A DNA stretch of 24,734 nucleotides, taken from Deltaproteobacteria bacterium (GTDB lineage: Bacteria > Desulfobacterota > DSM-4660 > Desulfatiglandales > Desulfatiglandaceae). Positions 7,867 through 14,733 of the stretch are shown piece after piece. A program made the position numbers and the translations under genes. The first letter of the stretch is position 1, and every line of letters starts with the position of its first letter. The stretch lies in NCBI GenBank assembly GCA_018644785.1, contig JABGPV010000042.1, forward strand, positions 1 through 24,734, given 5' to 3'. The notes below the pieces were generated by a model. It was not told where the DNA came from. It made no database searches and saw nothing but the letters and a program-made list of their open reading frames with translations.

Positions 7867-8208
7867 ATGAAGCAGAACGATCGTAAAAGCCTGAACAATA
7901 TGCGGGAAATGTCAAGGGAAGCGATGGACCTTGTTCAGAATAAAACACGGGAGGATCTGGATAGGGATAAACAACTGACCCTTTCACTTCTTAGATATCT
8001 TGAGATGATCGGCTCTGCCGCATCCCGGGTTTCCAGAGAATGCCAGAACGGTTGTGAACCCATCCCCTGGGATCAGGTCACCGAAATGAAGCAACAGGTT
8101 GTCCACACTTACTGGGAAATTGACCGGGATTGGATCTGGGAGAAAATGGAAAAAGACATCCCGGCCCTCTCGAAGGCTCTTAAAATCCTTCTCTCCGCGG
8201 AAGAGTAG
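7867..8208 (+). CDS. HepT-like (HEPN, DUF86) protein, orphan with altered active site
   Basis: 113 residues from ATG 7867, chosen because GGAAGGGAGG lies 6 bases upstream; an in-frame GTG or ATG further up gives a longer, unmatched N-terminus. The HEPN pattern is clear: RDKQLTLSLLRYLEMIGSAASRVS (about 33-56), IPWDQVTEMKQQVVHTY (66-82), then IDRDWIWEKMEKDIPAL. In MNT-HepT systems HepT is an RNase toxin with an RX4HXY motif. Here H80 and Y82 are kept but the arginine position is K75. No nucleotidyltransferase antitoxin gene is next to it on either side. It may be an inactive or solitary relative, or have another role. Confidence 0.7.
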   Translation: MKQNDRKSLNNMREMSREAMDLVQNKTREDLDRDKQLTLSLLRYLEMIGSAASRVSRECQNGCEPIPWDQVTEMKQQVVHTYWEIDRDWIWEKMEKDIPALSKALKILLSAEE

Positions 8209-8374
8209 GAAGAGCGGAGAAGTCCTCTGAGCACTTCATATAACCCAAGAAAAGAAAAAGGGGTCATCCATTAAAGGACTAGTCAAGAGAAAAAACACCT
8301 CTCCATGAGGGTGATCAAAATTCTGTGTCAGTTAACTGAAAGCTGATATAGTCAGCGATAAAAGGAGAACTGAC

Positions 8375-8506
8375 AGGACTGAAGAAGAGAGCAATTTTGA
8401 TTTTCAAGCAGCCCTGAAAGCCATTCAGGAAGGACAACCCTTTCTAGGAAAAGAAGGGATCCTCACACCTTTAATCAAGAATTTAACAGAAGCCGCCCTG
8501 GAAGGG
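8375..8506 (+). pseudogene. IS256/Mutator-family transposase, N-terminal remnant
   Basis: The frame from 8378 reads TEEESNFDFQAALKAIQEG, then GKEGILTPLIKNLTEAALEG, which is the beginning of IS256-family (Mutator) transposases. There is no start codon: the codon expected to be ATG is AGG (8375-8377). Homology ends at about 8506, where the sequence turns into an unrelated G-rich stretch. The catalytic DDE domain is missing. It is a dead fragment. Confidence 0.75.
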
Positions 8507-8513
8507 GGGAGTC

Positions 8514-8768
8514 GGGGTCGGGCCACGCCAATTTGTTGATATGTCTGTAATAACATCTGACAATTGGGTGCTTTAGAGCCCTATATCGCCGTTTTTGACC
8601 CCGAAATTAACCATATAGGCTCGCGGCTTCCTTACCCGTTCCCAAACTCGTTTCCATTCACAATATTGTTCTTTTTGTCCCTAAAAAGTGCAATATAGGG
8701 ATCGAAATGCTGTATTTTTTTTGCGGTCTATTCCTTGTGGCATTAAATAGTTAGGGTGGCCCACCCCC
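8514..8768. mobile_element. Putative non-autonomous element with imperfect terminal inverted repeats
   Basis: The left end GGGGTCGGGCCACGCC (8514-8529) and the complement of the right end, GGGGGTGGGCCACCCT (8753-8768), agree at 12 of 16 positions. The 255 bp between them hold no convincing gene. Inside, CCCTATAT (8580-8587) and ATATAGGG (8693-8700) form a second inverted pair. The left end abuts the point where the IS256 remnant stops. No target duplication was recognised, so this is a suggestion only. The rest of 8209-8798, apart from the IS256 fragment, shows nothing else. Confidence 0.35.
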
Positions 8769-8798
8769 ATTCAATTTAATATGTAAATAGAGTCCATT

Positions 8799-9389
8799 AT
8801 GAAAATCATTGATTCAAGCATCGTCGCAAAATTAAAATTTGTAACGCTTTTTGCAGTTTCGTACCTTGATCAGAAGGGTAACAAAAAGGGCTGGCACATG
8901 GTCAGCCGGGGAGAACAGCCAAAATGTATCACTGGAAAGAACCAGGATTCCGATGCAACAATCATTGTCCCTTATCACCGTGAAGAGCAGAAGCTTGTGG
9001 TGATAAAGGAGTTTCGGGTTCCTGTGGGAGGCTACATGTACGGTTTTCCTGCCGGGCTTCTGGACCCAGGTGAAGATATTGCCATTGCGGCAGGCAGAGA
9101 ACTCCATGAAGAGACCGGTCTGGATTTGATAAAAGTATACCGTCACAGTCCAGCTCTTTTCTCATCCGCGGGCATTACAGATGAAACCATTGCCATGGTC
9201 TTTGCCGAGGTGGAAGGCACGCCCAGCATTCGCCACAACGAGGATTCAGAAGATATTGAGGTTTTTATGATGGATCGAGAAGAGGTGAGGGATTTACTTG
9301 AACGAAACGACATTGTCTTCGGCGCCCGGGCCTGGCTCGCCATGGACACCTTTGTCCGCATGGGAACAGACTATTTTAACGGCAACTGA
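8799..9389 (+). CDS. NUDIX hydrolase, ADP-ribose pyrophosphatase-like
   Basis: 196 residues. NUDIX enzymes hydrolyse nucleoside diphosphates linked to another moiety, using a divalent metal. The full NUDIX box is present at 86-108: G86, E92, R100-E101, E104-E105, G107, matching GX5EX7REUXEEXGU. An N-terminal domain of about 55 residues precedes it, and a proline occurs in EFRVPVGGY before the box, as in ADP-ribose or sugar-nucleotide pyrophosphatases. The exact substrate is not certain. No strong ribosome site precedes ATG 8799. The gene converges on the ADH synthase gene with a 10-bp gap and lies just after the mobile-element debris. Confidence 0.9.
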   Translation: MKIIDSSIVAKLKFVTLFAVSYLDQKGNKKGWHMVSRGEQPKCITGKNQDSDATIIVPYHREEQKLVVIKEFRVPVGGYMYGFPAGLLDPGEDIAIAAGRELHEETGLDLIKVYRHSPALFSSAGITDETIAMVFAEVEGTPSIRHNEDSEDIEVFMMDREEVRDLLERNDIVFGARAWLAMDTFVRMGTDYFNGN

Positions 9390-9399
9390 TATTATTAAC

Positions 9400-10188
9400 C
9401 TATCCTGCCAGCATCTGAAGCGCTTCTTTTGCGGAAAGGCCCTTGTGCACCATAGCACAGGCTACCTGTACAAAAAGCTCCGGGTTTTCATGCTGGAAGA
9501 CGTTTCTGCCCATGGAAAGGCCACCGGCACCGGCTTTCATGGCGCCTTCAATCATATTGATTGTCTCTTCGTCTGAAAGCTTGGACCCACCGGCAATCAC
9601 GACCGGCACCGGGCATCCGTTCACTACCTCCTCAAACGATTCGGGGTCGCCGGTATATGGGCATTTGACAAGGTCTGCACCCAGCTCAGCCCCGACACGG
9701 GAAACATGCTTTACAGTTTCGACATTGACATCAACCTCATCCCCCCTCGGATACATCATGGCAATTAACGGTAGCCCCCAACGGTAACAGGCTTTTGCAG
9801 TTCTTCCTAAAGACTCCAGCATAAATGATTCAGTATCGGCCCCAATATTGACATGAACGGAAACCGCATCCGCACCTAACGACAATGCCTCCTCAACGTC
9901 GCAGACAGCCACTTTATCATTGGGTGCCGGATTCAGGGAAGTGGCGGCTGACAAATGGATGATCAAACCAATATCGGTATCTTCGGTTCTATTGGTGGAC
10001 ATGACGATGCCCTTATGAACGATCGTGGCATTTGCGCCGCCTCGGATCACCATATTCACTGTATTATCGATATCCCGCAAACCTTGAATCGGTCCCAGGG
10101 AAACCCCGTGATCCATGGGTATAATAACGGTTTTTCCGGATTCTCTGTTAATGATTCTTTTTAATCTGATTTTTTTACCGACATTCAT
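9400..10188 (-). CDS. 2-amino-3,7-dideoxy-D-threo-hept-6-ulosonate (ADH) synthase, class I aldolase family
   Basis: 262 residues of the DeoC/FbaB class I aldolase family. ADH synthase makes the precursor for 3-dehydroquinate in the archaeal-type route to aromatic amino acids, which several Desulfobacterota use in place of DAHP synthase. PMDHGVSLGP (24-33) gives the conserved Asp-His pair D26-H27; MMYPRGD (144-150) gives Y146 and R148; DLVKCPYTGD (172-181) gives K175, the Schiff-base lysine. The ribosome site GAGGG lies shortly before ATG 10188. The partner, dehydroquinate synthase II, is not in the window. A fructose-bisphosphate aldolase function is the main alternative. Confidence 0.85.
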   Translation of the reverse strand: MNVGKKIRLKRIINRESGKTVIIPMDHGVSLGPIQGLRDIDNTVNMVIRGGANATIVHKGIVMSTNRTEDTDIGLIIHLSAATSLNPAPNDKVAVCDVEEALSLGADAVSVHVNIGADTESFMLESLGRTAKACYRWGLPLIAMMYPRGDEVDVNVETVKHVSRVGAELGADLVKCPYTGDPESFEEVVNGCPVPVVIAGGSKLSDEETINMIEGAMKAGAGGLSMGRNVFQHENPELFVQVACAMVHKGLSAKEALQMLAG

Positions 10189-10322
10189 TGTTCGCCCTCG
10201 TTTTGATAATTATTAGGTGATAAGACTTTGCTTTTTTGAAGCTCGACTATAGAAAAAACCGGATTGTAGGTCAAGAAAATAGGACCACAACATGTGTGGT
10301 ATTGGTCTGGAAAGCATCAAGA

Positions 10323-10352
10323 AATTCCGGGGACAGTATATCTATTTCTTGA
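10323..10352 (+). repeat. REP-like RayT-associated repeat, copy 1
   Basis: 30 bp beginning AATTCCGGGGACAGTATAT. It matches 28 of 30 bases with copy 3 at 17288-17317 and its first 19 bases are repeated inverted in copy 2 at 10494-10512. Such repeats border REP-associated tyrosine transposases in this group. Confidence 0.8.
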
Positions 10353-10395
10353 CTCAGGCACAAGAACAGACAACATCCGCGGGCATGCGCGAAGG

Positions 10396-10491
10396 GGTGG
10401 CCCACCGGGCGATGTGCGTTTTGCGTCCCGCTTGGAACCCTTCCCCGCCAGGAGGTTGAGGCCCCGAAAGAAAACCAAAGAGCGTGGTAAT
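10396..10491 (+). pseudogene. RayT (REP-associated Y1 transposase), C-terminal remnant
   Basis: The frame reads GPPGDVRFASRLEPF, then ARRLRPRKKTKERGN. This resembles the tail of RayT proteins, where a conserved G.PLG...F...LE...GR.L motif is followed by a basic K/P/R stretch. The HUH motif and catalytic tyrosine region are absent, so the gene is dead. It lies between repeat copies 1 and 2, as expected for a collapsed RayT element. Homology is judged by eye and is short. The remainder of the 10189-10527 gap holds only these repeats. Confidence 0.55.
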
Positions 10492-10493
10492 CT

Positions 10494-10512
10494 ATATACT
10501 GTCCCCGGAATT
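10494..10512 (-). repeat. REP-like RayT-associated repeat, copy 2 (inverted)
   Basis: ATATACTGTCCCCGGAATT, the exact reverse complement of the first 19 bases of copy 1. The pair bounds about 150 bp containing the RayT remnant. It lies just beyond the 3' end of the C_GCAxxG_C_C gene. Confidence 0.8.
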
Positions 10513-10527
10513 GTATACCGTTCCCGG

Positions 10528-11028
10528 TCATAATTCAGCACTAAAGGGGCACTGTGCGAGCGCCACCTTTTCTCTTGGTTGTGCAAAAAAATTGTCAAGA
10601 CCGGTGTCCCTTTTCAATCCGAATTCATTCAGAAGATCCGCCAAAATGATTGCCGCATCGGCCGTTAACTTTACACATCCAACCGGATCGTTGGTGTCTT
10701 CCAGGATGGTCTGGCAATTGAGCGAGCCAAATTCATCCAAGAATTTTCTTTTGAATTCTTTTGTGAGGGTCCCGCATTCCCTTAAATCATCCCCGGGTTG
10801 TTCTCTCCCCAGCAGATGACCGAGGGCAATGACCCCGCCGGTAAACGCGCCGCACAATTCCTCTGTGGAACCTGCTATCCCACCGCCAAACCCTGACGCC
10901 ACTTTTATGGCTTCGGGTTGAGGATTTCCGGAGAATATTTCCAGTACGGTTTTAGAAATGGCTTCCGCACAATGGAAACCTGATTGAAAATTTGCGTAAA
11001 CATTTTTCTTAATCTCTTTGTTTTCCAT
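10528..11028 (-). CDS. C_GCAxxG_C_C family protein (putative redox protein)
   Basis: 166 residues of the family named for its cysteine pattern. FHCAEAI carries C20; the middle GFGGGIAGSTEELCGAFTGG (about 66-85) holds the Cys-Gly motif; later cysteines occur at about 105 (RECGTL), 124 (LNCQTI) and 137 (VGCVKL). The family is common in anaerobes and presumed to bind metal or a redox cofactor, but no activity is established. Here the second cysteine of the GCA motif reads GAF, so one family cysteine seems absent. It follows arsM on the same strand after about 210 bp and probably has its own promoter in that gap. The ribosome site AGGAGA lies upstream of ATG 11028. Confidence 0.8.
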   Translation of the reverse strand: MENKEIKKNVYANFQSGFHCAEAISKTVLEIFSGNPQPEAIKVASGFGGGIAGSTEELCGAFTGGVIALGHLLGREQPGDDLRECGTLTKEFKRKFLDEFGSLNCQTILEDTNDPVGCVKLTADAAIILADLLNEFGLKRDTGLDNFFAQPREKVALAQCPFSAEL

Positions 11029-11240
11029 TTTCTTATCTCCTTTATGCCAAAATTAAATTTTCACGATTCGACAACTATCGAATAATATCTCGAAAAAAAA
11101 CGACTCTTTGTCGGGTTCAGGCTATACATCTGCTGCATCATGGTACAAAAGTTGAAATCCGCCATATCTCTTTTCCGTCTACCTCCCATTCTCAGGATTC
11201 TGTACATTAAGACGTGAAGAACCCCAGAAAGGTTACACAC

Positions 11241-12053
11241 CTAAGTTGGCTTAACGGCCTCAATGTGGGCTGAGACCACGTAGTCCGCCACATTATCGCG
11301 CTTCCTCGGAGCCCACTCCCGAATCAACTCCCGGCTACCTTCATCCGTTGTGATACCGATCTTCTGAAATCCAGTTTCCCTGAGCAGTTTTTCAGTATCT
11401 TCAATTGTTGCAGCGCCCCCAAAACAGGCAGACACATCCTCCAGGTTTCTTTGAATTTTCTCAAGAAGTGGCGATGTGGCCACAATGTCCGAAATGGCCA
11501 ATCGACCCCCGTTCTTGAGTATCCGGTAGGCATCCCGGTACACACCCATCTTATCAGGTGAAAGGTTTATCACACAGTTTGACATGATGATATCCGCGCT
11601 ATTGTCTGCGATGGGTAGATGTTCGATCTCACCGAGTCGGAACTCCACATTTTCAGCGCCGATCTCATCTGCGCTCTTTCTGGCTTTTCTGATCATGTCA
11701 GACGTCATATCCACACCGATTACCTTCCCTGCTTTTCCCACCATCTTGGCTGCCAGAAAACAGTCAAACCCGCCTCCCCTGCCCAGGTCCACCACCGTCT
11801 CCCCGGGCTTAATTGATGCAAGGGCCACCGGATTGCCACAACCCAGCCCCATGTTCGCTTCTTTAGGAGCGCTATTTAACTCCTCCTTGGAATATCCCAT
11901 GACCTCGAACAGTCTTTGTGCCGAAATCTCTTTCGAGCTGCAGCACGATACCGCCTGGGCCACACCCTGGTAATTTACCGGTTCGCCGCAGCAAGGAGCA
12001 GACCGGACCGATCCTGAAGCCGCGGATTGGGACTTTGCAATTCTTCCATTCAC
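11241..12053 (-). CDS. arsM: Arsenite S-adenosylmethionine methyltransferase
   Basis: 270 residues from GTG 12053. ArsM methylates As(III) with SAM. LGCGNPVALASIKPGETVVDL (70-90) leads into the SAM motif; NVEFRLGEIEHLPIAD, SNCVINLSPDK (158-168) and GGRLAISDIVATSPL follow. The three arsenic-binding cysteines are placed at C72, C160 and C210. The SAM loop reads DLGRGGGFD where the family has DLGSGGGFD, an unusual replacement. An N-terminal segment has two CC pairs (21-22, 37-38). It lies 9 bp after the permease stop and in the same reading frame, with no clear ribosome site, so it depends on upstream transcription and perhaps translational coupling. No ArsR is adjacent. Confidence 0.92.
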   Translation of the reverse strand: MNGRIAKSQSAASGSVRSAPCCGEPVNYQGVAQAVSCCSSKEISAQRLFEVMGYSKEELNSAPKEANMGLGCGNPVALASIKPGETVVDLGRGGGFDCFLAAKMVGKAGKVIGVDMTSDMIRKARKSADEIGAENVEFRLGEIEHLPIADNSADIIMSNCVINLSPDKMGVYRDAYRILKNGGRLAISDIVATSPLLEKIQRNLEDVSACFGGAATIEDTEKLLRETGFQKIGITTDEGSRELIREWAPRKRDNVADYVVSAHIEAVKPT

Positions 12054-12062
12054 AGGAAGCGG

Positions 12063-12911
12063 TCAACGGCGCTGTTTCATACAAGCGCTCAACCTTGACG
12101 CCATCCATTGTATAAAACGCACTGTTGCTGCGACGCCGAACCAGATGCAGGCCGTCACCGAAATGGCCTGATTCACAGGGAGGTCACAACGAAACGACCA
12201 GTAAAAGCCAACAAAGGTGGAACCGAGTCCCCCGCAAAGGGAGATCAACATCACCCATCCAAGCCGCCTTGAAAGTAGCAAACCGGCGGCCGGCGCCACC
12301 ACCAGAAAACAGAATATGAGAATAGCCCCCGCAGCTTTTGACGCGGCAGAGACCGTCAACCCCAGGGCGAAAAAATATAGGAATTCCCATAGCGCCGTCC
12401 GGATCCCCATAATCTTTGCGGATTCCCGATCCAGGAAGGTATAGAGGGTGGGCCGCATAAAACAGAGGAAATAGATCAACACCGGAACGAGGACCGCAAG
12501 AATCACATTTAGATCACCCTGAGACGTCAAAATAAGATCACCATAGAGCAACCCCTTGACCTCATGGAGGCCGAAACCGCTCTTTGAAACCACCAGAATC
12601 CCCAAGGCCGACGCAAAGACGAAGATAACGCCGAGCACCGCATCGCGAGGAATGCGATGCATTTCAAAGGGGTAGGAGAGCGCTGCCACGGCCGCCGCAG
12701 TGAGAGCCACGGCGCCCACAAAGGGTTGGATGTGCCATGTCATGCCCAGGGCGATGCCGCAGGCCGCCACTTCGGATAAAGCGACCCCCACAAAGACAAC
12801 GTTTTTTAAGATGGTGAAGACGCCGAGAAGGGTACAGACGACACTGATCGCGACGCCGGCCGCGACGGCGTGAGGGAAAAATAAAATGAGCGTTTTAAGG
12901 CTATCGGTCAT
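12063..12911 (-). CDS. Metal ABC transporter permease (ZnuB-like, ABC-3 family)
   Basis: 282 residues, very hydrophobic, about eight membrane segments, normal for the ABC-3 permeases that carry zinc or manganese (ZnuB, TroC, MntB). FFPHAVAAGVAISVVCTLLGVF starts at about 11, and a coupling-region DAVLGVIFVFASALGILVVS at about 95. The C-terminal GAILIFCFLVVAPAAGLLLS is the conserved family segment. Its ATG overlaps the ATPase stop codon (ATGA), and its TGA is followed directly by arsM. With the ATPase and the binding protein it makes a complete importer. Metal specificity cannot be taken from the permease alone; zinc is favoured by context. Confidence 0.9.
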   Translation of the reverse strand: MTDSLKTLILFFPHAVAAGVAISVVCTLLGVFTILKNVVFVGVALSEVAACGIALGMTWHIQPFVGAVALTAAAVAALSYPFEMHRIPRDAVLGVIFVFASALGILVVSKSGFGLHEVKGLLYGDLILTSQGDLNVILAVLVPVLIYFLCFMRPTLYTFLDRESAKIMGIRTALWEFLYFFALGLTVSAASKAAGAILIFCFLVVAPAAGLLLSRRLGWVMLISLCGGLGSTFVGFYWSFRCDLPVNQAISVTACIWFGVAATVRFIQWMASRLSACMKQRR

Positions 12912-13618
12912 GGGTTTCCCCCTCTCCCATCAGGTTCCGGTTCATTTTTGCTTTGAACGAGCCGGACGGAACCGTGATCCACCCGGCAGACGGTTGACGT
13001 GGGCGCCGCTTTCATATCCAGTCCATGGTGGGCGAGCAATACGGTTTTCCCTCGCTTTTCGCATAGCGTGGACAGCTTATGGAGCACGTCCCTTTCTGAT
13101 TGTTCATCCAGTTCGGATGTGGGCTCGTCCATCACCAATACTTCGGGCTCAGCCACTAACGCCCGTGCTATGAGGACCTTTTGCTTCATGCCGCCGGAGA
13201 GTTCTCCGAATGCCTTGCCTGCGTGGCCATTTAGGCCCAGTTCCTCCATAAGGCGGTTCAGTCTCTCCTTCTGTTCCCGGTTGGGTCTGCGCCATGGACC
13301 GAGTTCCGGGTACAGCCCCATCATGACAATCTGTCCGGCCGTTACCGGGTACAGATTGTCAATGGACCTTTGCTGGGGCACATATCCCAGATCCGAAGGG
13401 TGGAAGGTTTTCAGCACTTTTCCAGCACTCGGCCTGATCAACCCTAGAATGGTCCGAAGCAAGGTGGTCTTGCCCGCCCCATTGGGGCCCATAAAGGGGA
13501 GGAAAAGACCTTTGGGGATCTCCATGGAGACATCATGAAGGATTTCCGACCGTCCATAGCGCACAAAAAGGCGCTCTATCTTGATAATCGATTCTTGCTG
13601 TGGTTTTGGGTAAGACAT
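12908..13618 (-). CDS. Metal ABC transporter ATP-binding protein (ZnuC-like)
   Basis: 236 residues. Walker A GPNGAGKT (44-51), Q loop VPQQ (80-83), ABC signature LSGGMKQ (140-146), Walker B LVMDEPT (161-167) and an H loop LLAHHG all intact, so it should hydrolyse ATP to drive the permease. PQQ and the GLYPEL segment are typical of zinc/manganese importers. The stop overlaps the permease start by four bases, and the gene begins 7 bp after the binding-protein stop. Confidence 0.92.
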   Translation of the reverse strand: MSYPKPQQESIIKIERLFVRYGRSEILHDVSMEIPKGLFLPFMGPNGAGKTTLLRTILGLIRPSAGKVLKTFHPSDLGYVPQQRSIDNLYPVTAGQIVMMGLYPELGPWRRPNREQKERLNRLMEELGLNGHAGKAFGELSGGMKQKVLIARALVAEPEVLVMDEPTSELDEQSERDVLHKLSTLCEKRGKTVLLAHHGLDMKAAPTSTVCRVDHGSVRLVQSKNEPEPDGRGGNP

Positions 13619-13625
13619 GCGGGCC

Positions 13626-14714
13626 TCATGGTTTGTTCTGGGAAAACTCGGTTTGCAAGGCCTCGCTTATTTGGTCCACCATATTATCCATCAGCGTCAG
13701 GTAGTCTTTGATGTGGGGCGCACCGCCTACCGATAGAGGGCATATGACCACCCTTGCGCCGGTCCTTGACGCCGCAAGATCGGCCGGTTTTCGGTTGTAA
13801 TAGGGCTCCATAATGACGGCTTTCACGCGTTCCGCTTTCATGGTTTCAATGACCCGGGATAGATGCGAGGGGCTAGGCGGAATTCCCGGCTTGGGTTCCA
13901 TTTCCGCAATGACGACGAGGTCGAAACGGTTGGTGAAATAGATCCAGCTGCCATGGTAGACCACGATTTTTTGCCCCCGAAACGGCTTCATGCGTCCCAG
14001 CCAGCCTCCCAGGTTTTCATTCCCCGGACTGCCGTCTTTCGGAAGGCCTTTCAGGAAATTATCCAATTCCCCTTTTAGAAGAAGCGACCAGAGTCGTGCA
14101 CCGCCATATTTTGTGGCCAACCCCTTTCCGAACATGCGAAAATCAAGGGACTCCCGAAATAAAACAAGATTCTTCCGGAAGTCCCCGGCATGCTTGGGTT
14201 CTATCCTGCAAAGCCTGTTCGCAATGCTTTTTGCCGCAATCCTGGCATTTAGCGGATCCAACCAGTAGTGGGGGTTGCCCTGGGGATGCACATCACCCAT
14301 GGCGCGGGTGACCCGCCCGGCGGGAACTTCCAACCGCATGACCTTTTCGGAAGCATCCAGGTGCCTCGCCCCCCCTACCCGTATGTCCATGTTTCTGGCG
14401 CCGTCCAGCAGGGGCCTCTCCCATCCGATTTCCAGGTCCATCCCAACCCGTATCCAGAGGTCCGCATCTCTGACCATTACCATATGGCTCGGTTTCGCTT
14501 GAATGAAATGGGGATCCTCCTCACCGCTGCAAATGCTCCCGACCACCCCGTGCCGGCCCGCGACAGCCCTGGCAATGGCGGCCATATCGGTCGTGGAAGT
14601 TATAATTTTGATCGGTTCAGCGCGCGGGGAAGTCCAGGTCAGGCAGGTTGCCATGAAGGCAATGACCACGGGCCACAACAGTCTGGAACAACCAATGGAT
14701 TTATCCATTTTCAT
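13626..14714 (-). CDS. Metal ABC transporter substrate-binding protein (ZnuA-like)
   Basis: 362 residues, cluster A-I periplasmic binding protein. The signal peptide has its hydrophobic core at about 12-29 and likely cleavage after SPRA. Ligand candidates: H69 in EDPHFIQAKPS, H149 in DVHPQGNPHYWLDP and H254 in VVYHGSWIYF. A third histidine, where manganese-binding members have Glu, points to zinc. EPYYNRKPA (303-311) replaces the ZnuA end motif. The long His-rich loop of ZnuA is lacking, and the stretch between the second and third histidines is longer than usual. It follows the porin gene after about 20 bp. Confidence 0.9.
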   Translation of the reverse strand: MKMDKSIGCSRLLWPVVIAFMATCLTWTSPRAEPIKIITSTTDMAAIARAVAGRHGVVGSICSGEEDPHFIQAKPSHMVMVRDADLWIRVGMDLEIGWERPLLDGARNMDIRVGGARHLDASEKVMRLEVPAGRVTRAMGDVHPQGNPHYWLDPLNARIAAKSIANRLCRIEPKHAGDFRKNLVLFRESLDFRMFGKGLATKYGGARLWSLLLKGELDNFLKGLPKDGSPGNENLGGWLGRMKPFRGQKIVVYHGSWIYFTNRFDLVVIAEMEPKPGIPPSPSHLSRVIETMKAERVKAVIMEPYYNRKPADLAASRTGARVVICPLSVGGAPHIKDYLTLMDNMVDQISEALQTEFSQNKP

Positions 14715-14733
14715 GTATTCACTCCTTCACACA

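Noticed and set aside
8580..8700. Inverted pair CCCTATAT/ATATAGGG as a riboswitch or RNA gene
   Set aside because: The arms are 8 bp and more than 100 bp apart, with no conserved RNA motif recognised.
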